In this document: positions 46,401 through 56,517 of the stretch, piece by piece
Numbering within the stretch: position 1 is the first letter of the stretch
Layout: each line of letters begins with the position of its first letter
From: Crotalaria pallida
Lineage: Eukaryota; Streptophyta; Magnoliopsida; Fabales; Fabaceae
DNA length: 64,000 nucleotides
Direction of reading: 5' to 3'
Assembly: GCA_037953625.1 (NCBI GenBank)
Contig: CM075651.1
Span: 152,288,001 to 152,352,000, forward strand
Program-made: the position numbers and the translations under genes
Notes under the pieces: model-generated
Database searches by the model: none
Seen by the model: only the letters and a program-made list of their open reading frames with translations
What the model was told of the DNA's origin: nothing

Positions 46401-48017
46401 ATTTTTATAATTAATAATGGCATCCTAATCAAAAGAAAATGTTATAAAATTTTATTTTGGTTATAATTAATTATTATTTTTATAAAAAAAGGAAAAATTA
46501 TTGGTCCATGGGTCAACCTAACCCAGTCCGAAAAACTAGTGGGCTGGGCCAAACTAGTGAAATGATTGACCCGATATATAAATGGGCCGGCCCAACCCAG
46601 CCCAAAAAAACTAGTAGTCCTAATGGGCTGGCCCGAATGGGCCGGACCAGCCCGAATTGACAGCTCTATTATTTTCCCACGTGTTCTTTTTATCTGAAAA
46701 ATATTGAAGATATATATCTTTACAAACTGAAAGTTGAACAAATTCAAGCTAAGGTGTCTATTATACATAGTCGGTGGTTATCTTAATTAACAAGAAACAT
46801 TTAATAAGTTACTCTTTGATATGGAATGAGATTAGATAGGAGTAATTTTTTTTATGTACTCTTTGGCCAGTACCACAAGTGTCCCCAAAAACACCCTTAA
46901 TACCAGAGAACCCTTGAGACTAATTGTCGCGTTCCTATGTCTCTCCTAGCGGAGTGTGTTAACCGGGAATCGAACCGGAGACTTCTTAGTCTCAGGTCCC
47001 ATTCCCAAGTTCTCAAGTTGGCAGGATCGCATCACTTGGGCCAACCCACGTTGGTAATAAGAGTAATTTTATTTCAACGTATTTTCCTCCATTTTAATAT
47101 AGGTTTAATTAATACACTCTATTTCAAATTGAGAAAATGAAACGCATTGACAAAGTAAAAGGCTTTTCACATTGGCCAGCACAATAAAAATAAAAATAAT
47201 ACAGATGGATAATATGTTGCCATATCAGTACATATTTATTTTCACCCATTTCTACCATCTTATTTTTACTATATACTATTAATTAAGGTCACATCAGTTA
47301 ATATATATGCAATGTATATGTTAGAATCATTTGCACACTCTTTCCTTTTTAAACTATGTACTCCTGTTAGAATCATTATCAGATAGGAGTAGTTTTTGAG
47401 ATTACCTTGTACTCAATTCAGTCTCAGCTTAATATATATAATAGTATCAGACCCATGTTCAATTCTTCAAACTTCAAGCTTCAATTCATTTTAGTTTTAA
47501 TTTCAATACACCCTTGTGTACCAAACCAATGCTACATACATTTCATATTTGCAAGTTGCAACAGTACTGGAGAACAAATAGTTGATAATTTGGTAACTAT
47601 AAAAAGCGATGTAACTAATCCAACCTTTTTCTTTTTTTGTGTTTTCTGAATTTCATGGAATTAATAATTAGTTGTAGAGAGCCATGGCTACAAACTTCTT
47701 CTAACGACATAGATGGTATTAGACCACCTATCCTCCAGTCGCAAACAATATCAGGGGGGCTCCAAATTCAGGTACTCATGGGCCATGGCCAATATTTCAT
47801 TTTGTCAAGTCATTATTTGATTTCTCATTCACAAGTGATGGATTGTTTCATTGTATGTGATGTTATTAGCACATTAATATCAAATAAAATCATACAGGAG
47901 TGTGATTCAACCCAACTCAAGAGAAGTTTGGCAGGTTCTAATTTGGAGTGCAAGATTAACCCAAGCTTGGAGTTCACATTAGGCAGACCAGATTGGAATG
48001 GCAAACAACATGCCTAA
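40443..48017 (+). CDS. KAN1: KANADI1-like GARP transcription factor (six coding exons)
   Basis: Coding exons are 40443-41310, 41705-41781, 42361-42406, 43357-43525, 47678-47771 and 47898-48017. All introns are GT-AG and the phases agree, giving 457 aa. KANADI proteins are nuclear factors that specify abaxial (lower-side) organ identity and repress adaxial and auxin-pathway genes. Residues ~260-325 form the GARP (Myb-like) DNA-binding domain, starting KRSVRAPRMRWT, running through HAVELLGGHERATPKSVLEL and ending KSHLQMYRTVKTTDK, split over exons 1-3 as in the family. The N-terminus MPLEGIFIEP followed by PDLSLHISLP resembles Arabidopsis KAN1 and contains an LxLxI/L repression-like motif. The C-terminus LEFTLGRPDW is a family signature. 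Exon 1 is rich in Asn, His and Ser runs, making the protein longer than Arabidopsis KAN1 (~400 aa). Intron 4 is 4.15 kb and holds several transposons. The KANADI call is firm. The KAN1 subgroup is likely. Confidence 0.93.
43048..43282 (+). mobile_element. SINE in KANADI intron 3
   Basis: AAA(G/A)GGAATTCA-like repeats flank a ~213-bp body. It has an A-box-like TTCGGTTAGTGTAAAGC, a B box in CGTGTTCGATTCCCA and a tail of about 12 A at 43261-43273. Its 3' half (GTCTCAAGGGCTCCCTGGTA, then TTAAGGGTGTTTTTGGG) is shared with the SINE at 46839-47070 in intron 4, which is in the opposite orientation. Confidence 0.85.
45795..46093. mobile_element. Stowaway-like MITE in KANADI intron 4
   Basis: TA-bounded from CTCCCTTTGTCTTTTATTAT to AGACGGATGGAGGAG. 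The body is unlike families A and B. Non-coding. Confidence 0.7.
46148..46668. mobile_element. GGCC-rich hAT-like MITE in KANADI intron 4
   Basis: The left end TAGAGCCGTAAAAAATGGGC and right end GCCCGAATTGACAGCTCTA are imperfect inverted repeats. The arms carry repeated GGGCTGGCCC/GGGCCGGCCC modules around an AT-rich middle. Open frames on both strands follow from these symmetric arms. Confidence 0.7.
46839..47070 (-). mobile_element. SINE in KANADI intron 4
   Basis: Flanks GGAGTAATTTT and AGAGTAATTTT form an 11-bp TSD with one mismatch. The minus strand has an A box in TTGGCCCAAGTGATGCG, a B box in CCGGTTCGATTCCCGG and a 3' half shared with the intron-3 SINE. Confidence 0.85.
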
Positions 48018-48131
48018 TTTTTTTGGTGAAAGCAACAAGTTTAATTTTGATTGGTTCCCTTGTTGTCTTTTGTATTTAGCACCATGTTTATAACCCGTGG
48101 TGATAACTTTATCATGTTTCATGAAATAGAG
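48018..48131 (+). other. KANADI 3' flank / probable 3' UTR
   Basis: Begins directly after the TAA. There is no canonical AATAAA. ATGAAATAGA at 48121-48130 is only a weak candidate. Transcript end not determined. Confidence 0.3.
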
Positions 48132-48132
48132 A

Positions 48133-48187
48133 AGTGGTGTTATATGTTTTTTTTTTTTTTTTTTTTTTTTGAGAGTGGTGTTATATG
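48133..48187 (-). mobile_element. Poly(T) insertion with 14-bp TSD
   Basis: AGTGGTGTTATATG occurs at 48133-48146 and 48174-48187 and flanks only about 24 T followed by GAG. It reads as a bare poly(A) tail inserted on the minus strand. Confidence 0.6.
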
Positions 48188-48331
48188 AATTGGTTCCTAT
48201 GACATGAAGAAAAAGCCCTGCATAGCTCCAGTTAGTTCTTTTTGGAAATGTTTTGACGAGATGGTGAAATTTTATATATATATATATTATTAATTTTCTT
48301 GAATTATTATTATTTTTTTAAAACAAATAAT

Positions 48332-48992
48332 TAGGCATGGTAATGGGACAAGTTAGCCAATCCCAACCCCACAAACAAACATGAAGGTTAGGGAGGGTGG
48401 GTTCAGATGTGAGTTTAAGGAGAGTGAGGATAAAAAAGTGAAACGCGTTTATTCTTGTCGAGCTCGGGAAAATTGATAGGTAACATGTCCCATTATTTTC
48501 AATTACTTTTCTGAATTATCTTTCAATATTTTGAACATTAATCATTTATGAAATAGTACATTATAATTCAAATAATATATAAAACATGTCAAAAATTTTA
48601 AAGATATAAACAACTTAAGAATTAAATCATTGTGTTAGTCAAATATTTTAATTTTTTTTTTTTATAATCAATGGGGCTAAAAGCCCAGCACAATCGAAAC
48701 AAACTACTCAGGCCTAGAGAAAGCAATCCCATAAGCATCCTCACAGTCACACACTAGGTGAAACAAATTAGGGGATAACAATCTTAATTTAATTTTACCA
48801 TTAAGCTATTATTGTAATGTAAATTATTTAATTTATATATTAGAGTAAGTTTGGAAGCCGGAGTAAGGCATGTAATTAAAATCCCCAACTCTCCCCGTCT
48901 AGGTATTTTTGGTTTCGAATTCGGGTTTTGCCAAACCCAATCAGAGCGAATTTTTCCCATCAAAATTGGATCGAAATCAGTATATAGGTTTA
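48332..48992. mobile_element. MITE with GGCATGGTAAT termini, split by a LINE-like tail
   Basis: The left end TTAGGCATGGTAATGGGAC and right end GGTTTAATTACCATGCTTA are inverted. Subterminal CCCAACCCC/GGGTTTTGCC motifs are also inverse. A T-run-headed segment at 48648-48775 (minus-strand GCCCCATTGATTATAAAAAA) looks like a LINE end inserted in it. Confidence 0.5.
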
Positions 48993-50189
48993 ATTACCAT
49001 GCTTACAAATAATGATATCGGCCACGAAAGAAATAGAGTTTATCTCTCCGAGATAAATCAAATACCCCCAAAATTCTATATGTTTTAATTTCTTTTTAGG
49101 AGAGGACTTTGAAATACGAGAATCCCTTACTCTGGGATAAACCTTTACAGTTTACACCTCAAGGATACATAAAACCTATACTCAAGGGTTGCCAATTTGC
49201 CCAAATTATTAGTCTGCTGCACCAAGAACCATTCTTCCGATTCCTTTACCTCTTATGTGAAGGAATGCCTACACCCTTACACAGTCACTTAGCTGAGAAA
49301 TCAAGCACCAAGGTCAGCACTCAGACCAAGAACTAATTGCCGACCAAAAAAAAAAAAAAAAGACTAAGAACTAATTCCAAGTTAACAAAAAGCACTAAAC
49401 AAGGCTGAGGACTTCCAATAGGAAAAATAACAGAAAAAGGGTGCAAACATTACAGAAGCTCTTCATATTACTCAAACCTCCCAAATTTTTGTTTTCTGCT
49501 TTTCCCTTCAATAAGTATATCCAATATTAATGGGAGAAATTATATCAACTTTGCAGAAGAAAGTTTCCCATTATCTTGACAACAGTTATGTAATATAGTA
49601 TATTTTTAGCTTGAATATATGTGATGGCCGGCAATGAGAACATGTAGCACTTCCAGCTTTCTTCTATATCTCCCCCTTTAAATCCCGCAAATCATTGTCA
49701 TGGTTGAAAATTTGGTTTTACCAAGTATAAAACGTTATTAATTTTACTATTATGTGATGGGCAGATGCAGTAGCAAGTATTATCTCACTTCTCACATGCA
49801 TTCTTGTTCAATCAGATGCAGTAATTACAACTTATTCCAAAATTACAACTTGTTCAATCAGAGTCGTCAAAAGGGAAAGTTCATGCCTGCTACAGGATGT
49901 TGCAGAATAGCAGATAACAACGTAGGCTAACAAAGCATAAATACAAGAAGACATTGAAACCAACTTAAAAATTGAAACACAATACATACAACACAACCAT
50001 GAAATTTTATCAACACTACTGTCCGCTCGTAAATACAAAACATAATGATAGTCATCGAAAGCAGTAAGATCTAGGAATAAGACATTGTATCACCCAACAG
50101 AACAAACTTATGCTGTTATGCCATTCCTAAAGATGCACTTGTAACTAAGGATATGGGTTTAAGCTTCTATATGTGATCAGCACCTAATC
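48993..50189. other. Spacer and probable 3' UTR of the membrane-protein gene
   Basis: A 75-codon open frame at 49109-49336 has no ATG and no recognised domain. A poly(A) insertion lies at 49323-49376. The part adjoining 50190 is presumably the 3' UTR of the minus-strand gene. Confidence 0.35.
49323..49376 (+). mobile_element. Minute poly(A) insertion with 16-bp TSD
   Basis: AGAC(C/T)AAGAACTAATT at 49323-49338 and 49361-49376 encloses GCCGACC followed by about 15 A. Confidence 0.6.
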
Positions 50190-53100
50190 TCAATCTTTGT
50201 GCGAAAGGTTGCGGGTGCCCCAAGAAGCAGAGTAGGTTGAAATTGCAGAGCCAGTCGCGCCTAGGGAGTGTTTTGCAAATCCAAGGCTCTTTCTAGTTAC
50301 CAACCACACAGTGTAAAAGAATCCAATCCATCCTGGTTCACATCAATTTCATGTCCAGGTAACATTACGATGTTAGCCAATGCATAAAAAGAGAAATGAA
50401 AAGGCAACATTATAGAAAACCCATCCCGGAAACAAAAGCAGTTGTGCACATTAATGCAGAAGGGTCAAAAGCAGTTGCCATTTTATAGTTAGAGCCTTAG
50501 AGGTGCCACAGTGCCTCTACAGTTCTGCCCATAACTAGTTTATTAGTTTGTTGAGCTGAGATCCATAGTCAATTCAAGTCTGTAGTAACTATTTTGACTT
50601 GCAAGTGCATTAACATTCAAATGAATGGCATATAAATCACCCATTCCATTAAGATTTATAGATGAACTCTTTGTCAAGAAGATATGTCTAAAACCAGTAG
50701 AAAAAATAAAATAAGTAAGCCAGTTGATTCAAGTATAGTTCTACCTACACTGGTTAAGAGTTAAGACATCAAATTAGCACAGTCATTAATCTGAAATAAT
50801 ACCAGTCTGCCTGTTTCAACCTAAGGATGGTGTGTATTTGATACTCATGGTCTTAGCTTATATTAAAATCCTATTAAGAAGAGCAACTTGTTAAAAACAC
50901 AGTTTAATACAGGTTCAATTCACACAACCAGATCAAGGTTTTCACAACAATTTTATAGTTAGTATAGGTGATAAAAGTGGCTTGACTTTTCTAAGTATTT
51001 CACATACAAAAGAACAAGAAAATTCTTTGTCATTGCAGAGAGTATATGAGGTGAGAAAATACTATGATATATTTTGGATGTATTTGGGAATTGGGTTTTC
51101 AATTCGGTGGAGTGCAACCTCTTCTGTATTCTCCATTGTATTTCCTTTGCCAAATATATGGTTGATGCCTTTGCTCATATTCATAAGTTATAAGCCAAAC
51201 CGTGTAAGTTCCTCGTGTCACTTGATCTTATCCTTTTGCTTTATTTTTGTGCTACATTTGTTTTTGTTTTTATACCCACCATATTACAATAAATAGCAAA
51301 GAAGATTAACATGAAATACGATACCTGCTAAGTAAAGAGAAAACAATGAGTCAGTAAAACAGTTTGTTACCTGCAGTTATCAGAATAGCCACAGTTGTCC
51401 AAAACACTGCTGTGGAAATAGCAAATACGGCTACTGATAATGCTCCAATATATATGGCTGCCACAAAAGCAAAGAAAAGAGCCAAGAATCCTCCAGCTGC
51501 TGCCAAAGAAATCAGAAGCGAGATGACGACGGCATTTATAGTTGCAGCCAGTAAGAAAAGCACAAAGACAAGAAGTCCTGTCAGGGCAACCAGCGTAATT
51601 GTTCCAACCTGCAGCAGTTTCGAAGACAAATCATAAACATCGACATTAAAAGATAAAATGCAATACTCCATGTTCTTGACACGATGATTTATATAAAATA
51701 TGGAAAATAGTGCTGCCTAACAAATAAAAACCTCCTTTTGGAGCAGGCATATAACAAGACGAGCATTTTCTTTCGAAAAGGTATAGAAGATAGGTCATGA
51801 AAACTATTTTAGTTACTAAAGTAAAAGATTGCAGAGCAGCAAAACTAACACACAAGAAGATATGATACATATACCTACCTAGTACAAACCAAGCAATATA
51901 TATTGGACAACCTTATTAACAAAAACCAAGCAAGAGAAGTGGTGGACAATCTATTATCATATCTACTTACCTAGTTCCTAACCCACTGTTAGTCTCCATC
52001 AGTACATACATTAATGGTACGGCATCAACATGACCGTCATCGATATTTCTAATAATTAGATGAACTTGTGATGCACATGGAAATCGAGAAAAATCTAGTT
52101 CTAGGAATTCTACATTTATATCTGCTATCTACGATAACATTTCCATTTGATAGAAACAAACAAAAATATAGTCAGATTAATAATGTTTATCACATATCAG
52201 TTGATGGTTCTCAAATTATGAAACTTGGGAATGAGGGTTTTAACCTTTTAGTTGCCAGTGGGAGGGTTATATAATTGCAGGATTGAAATGAAAGCAATGA
52301 AGTATTAAATGAAGTGAGTAACAGAACTTGGTGTGTGTTTGATATCATGAGGTAAAATCACGTTGGCAACAAAATGACATTTGATGTGAGTAGTTTCTGC
52401 TTCCCAGAATAAATTCTAAAGGAACACGACATGCATCCAAACATGCTTTTAGAAACAACAAAGAATCGTGATGTGAGAATCTCACAAAATCATGAGTTGG
52501 ATTTATGACCAAATGATAATGCAGGTTAAGGAAAATCAAGAATAGAGATGTAAATTATTGCAAAGGCCTGTCTTTCCATAATAGTAATAAAAACAAATAA
52601 CAGAACAGTGAATATAAAACTTACCTATTCAGGACTACTCCCTATGCCAAGATCAAATTGAAACTCAATTGATTTGCTGATTAAAAAAAATATTTGATTT
52701 GTTTTTAAATTTTTAAATGAAGAAACTCAAAGGAGAATTACTAGTTTAAGTTTGATGCATTTTTATATTGTCAACTTTTCATCGCAATGATATGAGTAGG
52801 GACTACAGTGCTTTATTAAGGTGATAGTATATGATTTGCAAATAATAATGTAAAGAGTTTAATGGACCTGCACTGACCACCATGCGTAAAGCTTTTTTTA
52901 TATTGTCACTTTATCATCCACCGCTCCTCTGTTTTAACTTTAGCTAAAAGTCAACTATTAATAATATATAAATGCTGGATGATGTGTCGTCGGTGCAAAA
53001 GGTTGATGCATCGTGCATTCTCTCTAACGCAAAATCAATAAATACGGAGTATAAAAAAATCATCGTAATTACAATTTAATTAAAATTCAATTTAGAAAAG

Positions 53101-53467
53101 CTACAACTAGAACTATAGAAGAATGAACAAAAACACAAGATTGGATTGGGGGGAAATAAAAAGGGATACTAACGGAGATGACAAGGAGAGGACGGAGGGG
53201 AGAACCGGCACGAGTCCAGAGAAGAAGGTGGCGAGCGGTGTTTCTAGAAGCTTCGGGAATGAGAGGAACATAGCGGGAGATAGAGGTTTTGATCCGCTGC
53301 AGCAAGGGTAGCGTGTCACTAGCCTGTTTTGGGAACAGAATGGGAGTAATGAAAAGTTGAAGGAGTTGGAATAAGTTGATCTCCTTTGTCGTTTTCTTCT
53401 TCTCGAAGCTTCCTTGTTCTTCTCCGGTGACCTCAACGTAGACGACTCCGTTTGTTTTCTCTGCCAT
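50190..53467 (-). CDS. Small plant membrane protein, three coding exons
   Basis: Coding exons on the minus strand are 53467-53174, 51608-51371 and 50332-50190. The junctions are GT-AG and keep one frame of 224 aa ending ...WGTRNLSHKD. Residues 1-30 are polar (MAEKTNGVVYVEVTGEEQGS...). Residues 31-98 are mixed and include an amphipathic-looking stretch (LFQLLQLFITPILF). Residues ~92-195 are almost continuously hydrophobic and Ala/Gly/Val-rich, enough for three or four membrane or hairpin segments. The C-terminal ~30 residues are Ser/Thr-rich. The layout, an amphipathic segment followed by a long hydrophobic stretch in ~224 aa, recalls the plant lipid-droplet-associated LDAP-interacting protein (LDIP), but I cannot confirm that from memory. 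Intron 1 is 1.57 kb and intron 2 is 1.04 kb. A GA/CT tract lies just upstream of the ATG. The gene structure is secure. The function is not. Confidence 0.8.
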
Positions 53468-53469
53468 TT

Positions 53470-53605
53470 TGATTTCGAGGAGGAGGAGGAGGAGGAGATT
53501 CAGTGATGGTTGAAGATGGAATGAATCAGAAGAAGAAGAATCTGAGTGAAGAAAACTTCATCATCTAGAAAGAGAGAGAGAGAGAGAAGCAGACACGTAG
53601 CAGTA
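53470..53605 (-). promoter_or_regulatory. Pyrimidine-rich leader of the membrane-protein gene
   Basis: On the gene's strand this is CT-rich: plus-strand GAGGAGGAGG at 53478-53493 and (GA)n at 53569-53587. It is consistent with a plant 5' UTR or Y-patch. No TATA box was identified with confidence. Confidence 0.35.
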
Positions 53606-53730
53606 GTATAGATTTAGCAACTCAATTGAATTTGATTACTATGAAACTAAAACCAGTATTTAGCTGACACCCGTACTTACTTGCATCATCACATGTGAAT
53701 ATCACATTTGATATACTCATTTATTTGTTA

Positions 53731-53999
53731 CTCCTTCGGTCCTATTTATAAGTCACATTCTAGAAGGATTTTTTGGTCCTATTTATAAGTCACTTTGTAT
53801 TTTCTAGGAGCCATTGTTATTTTCTCTTATTTGCCCTTTGCTCATTGATGTGAAGTAATACATTGTGAAATTCTCGATACAAGTTAAGAGGGTAAGACTG
53901 TAATGTTGAAGTATTTTTTTAAAGTTTCAAGAAACCTAACTACCCTTCTTGGTCCGTGTGATATGGTTAAGTATGCCCTATAAATAGGACCAGAGAAAG
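53731..53999 (+). mobile_element. Stowaway-like MITE, family G
   Basis: TA-bounded from CTCCTTCGGTCCTATTTATA to ATAGGACCAGAGAAAG. Nearly the same sequence as 34710-34975, except for a few substitutions and small indels. Confidence 0.85.
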
Positions 54000-55249
54000 T
54001 ATTACTATTTAAATGACTTGTAACTTGAATTTTTGCCGGAGACCCGGTAAATTTTGATATATATATATATAATTGTTAACATTAATAATAATTGTTAACA
54101 TTTATTTATCAAAAAATTATTAGTAATTATATTAAATTGTAATAAGATATGAATGACAAATTTTTTTAAATTTGGCTGTTCGTTTGATGTGGACATAAAT
54201 ATGTTAAAGTTTACGTAGTTATCAAAACAACATCACAATTATAATTATTATGGTTGCATTGGTCATATTTAATCGAAATTGTTAATAATTTAAAAGTTTA
54301 AGTTCATTTCGAAATCATTATTGATATTTAAATATTTGATTAAGATGTTTTTTTAATACATATCTTAAAATTTATTTTTAAAAAAATATAAATTTACATT
54401 TGGATTGATAATATCAATTTTTAATGTAAACCTATTTACTATCTTTATCTAAATGTGCTCTAAAATACATATTAAAAACACCACATATAAAGTTTTTAAA
54501 TAATTATTGCTAGCAAATACCATAATAAAATTTCTACAACTAAAAAAATAGGAAAATATCACAAATTTTATTTTTCTTCTCTGAAAATATTAAAAATGAC
54601 TTTTTTCCAATAATTTTATAATTACCTGTTTAAATTACACAAGTGCCGAACAAAGAAAATTATCTAGGGGTTGTATTCAATCTAGTGACACCCGTCTTAG
54701 TCATGGCCTTTGTTTATTTTGATTTATTATTTGTTATAGTATTTGTTAAAGGACACGTCACAGAGGCAGGTCCACATAAGTCCAGTGACGTGACACCTTT
54801 AACGGCCACGTAGGTCCTCATATAATTATGTGGCAATTCCTCTCTGCCCCTACTGAACTTGCAGGTCAAAGTTCAAGAAAGATATAAATTAGCCCTTCAA
54901 ATTCAAGTTCATGTTCACCCTTGCAAAAGTATTGGCTATTGAATATGACAAGGAAAAATTTGTTTTGGAAGTTTTTGAAGTAGTAAAACATACATCATTT
55001 TTTAAAACTAGTAAACAACCCCGTGCCACGCAAGGGCCATTACACTAAGCTAATAATTTATACATGATATAATTATGAATTTCATAATATGTTGAAATGT
55101 ACATTAATGAGGGCACTTTTGTTTGGATATGATTAGAACAACAAAATTGTTTTAAAAGCTTATAAAAAAATTGAGATTGAAGGCTTGCAATATGGGTAAA
55201 AGCCCAAGTGGTTCACGGGTAACAAGTAACAGGCCCGCAACCGCTATGC
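54000..55249. other. AT-rich intergenic spacer and NMD3 promoter region
   Basis: No gene was seen. GTGACGTGACAC and GGCCACGTAGG near 54785-54812 carry ACGT cores. AAAAGCCCAAGTGG at 55199 contains a GCCCA-type element often found near plant ribosome-biogenesis genes. CCCCGTGCCACGCAAGGG near 55020 looks like the end of a dispersed repeat. Confidence 0.35.
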
Positions 55250-56517
55250 GAAACTCATTTTGTTGCGTTCCTCTCTCTCTCTCTCCCCTTTCGTTTCAGC
55301 AGCTAATATAAGCGGCGCCAACCTTCCTCTCTTCTTTTCCTTCTCTGTACGCGTTGGGCAGCTCCTCCTCTCTTCATTTCCTCTTCCAATTTCCCTTTCA
55401 TTTTTCTGTGAGTCACTTTTTTTTTGTCACTCCTTTGCTTTCTATCTTGTGCTCCTTATTGTAAACAACATCTATCTTCGTGATTTATTCCTAATTGTTT
55501 GTTATATTTCCTAACCTTGTTGTTTGTTATTCACAGATTCATTCTATTCTTTACTTTGTTAGGTTTCACACTTTTGTATTTCTTTATTTTTGTTGTTGAT
55601 TATTTTACTACTTGCTTCTTTTCATCAATAGGTATTCGCCCCAAGACTGTTTAACTTATCTCTTGTCTATCTCATGTGTGTATAATCATTGAAATCTAGT
55701 TTACTAGTTTTTTGAATTCAATTGCATCTTTATTTTTGCATCCTTCTGATTACCATGGTTTTTAGTGGTATATTTTTTCAATTTTATACCGTATGTGAAA
55801 AAAATGTTTTTTGTTGGTGGGTGGGATTTACGTATATTGTGATACGTAAGAGGAGTCGAAATTTGACAGTAAATAATTGTAAACAGCTCTAGGGATGGAT
55901 TACTATCTAGAATTGTTATTAACAGAGTTTGCAATGTGATTTTACTCGGTCACATAGACAGAAAAGAAGGGAACTGCAGAAATTTAAGACCAGAGAGAAA
56001 TTTGTGCACTACTCGCAAGATGACTTTCCTATCCCTGCATCCTCCCTTAAATACTCACATCCTTTTTACTACCCTTATACTTGATCATACTGTTAGGTCT
56101 CCTGGATCTCGCGCCCCTTGCAGGATAATGTCCCTTATTTCATCTCTCATGGACATCTAACGACCTTTTTACCATGTGAAGTGTTTCTCTGACATATATT
56201 TCGCACACATACTCTCACAAAGGGGTACTTATGTTAGTTAGTATAACCTCAGTTGTTTCGACATTTTGATTAATCAGCCTGTTTCAGTTATTTAAAAAAT
56301 TGTGTGCTTTGTTTAATAATTCAATCCATTTACTACTGTTCAGTCCCTTGTTCCCCCTACTTCTACTTTTTTTTTTTAAAAAAAAAAAAAAATCTACATT
56401 TCGTAAAATTAAATTTCCCTCTTGCATATGCATACTCATATGTTTATTTTACAATTTTTAACTAGAGAATATAATACTTTTGTTTACATCACTTTTAGGT
56501 ACGTAGGTCCATCAGAC
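55250..56517 (+). other. NMD3 5' UTR with a probable leader intron
   Basis: A CT-rich leader (CTCTCTCTCTCTCTCCCC at about 55269) is followed by a strong donor GTGAGT at 55408. An acceptor TTTTAG ends at 56498, or ACGTAG at 56506, just before the NMD3 start. This implies a ~1.1-kb leader intron. Stops and low-complexity frames between them support non-coding status. Further small leader exons cannot be excluded. Confidence 0.55.

Noticed and set aside
11137..47059. B-box-bearing segments considered as tRNA genes
   Set aside because: None folds into a full cloverleaf by eye, and all have long bodies, A/T tails and TSDs typical of SINEs.
49109..49336. 75-codon frame before a poly(A) run, considered as a processed pseudogene
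   Set aside because: No ATG and no homology recognised. The A run belongs to its own small insertion with a TSD that begins inside this frame.
51364..51636. 90-codon plus-strand frame
   Set aside because: It is antisense to exon 2 of the minus-strand membrane-protein gene, whose splice sites and phase are consistent.
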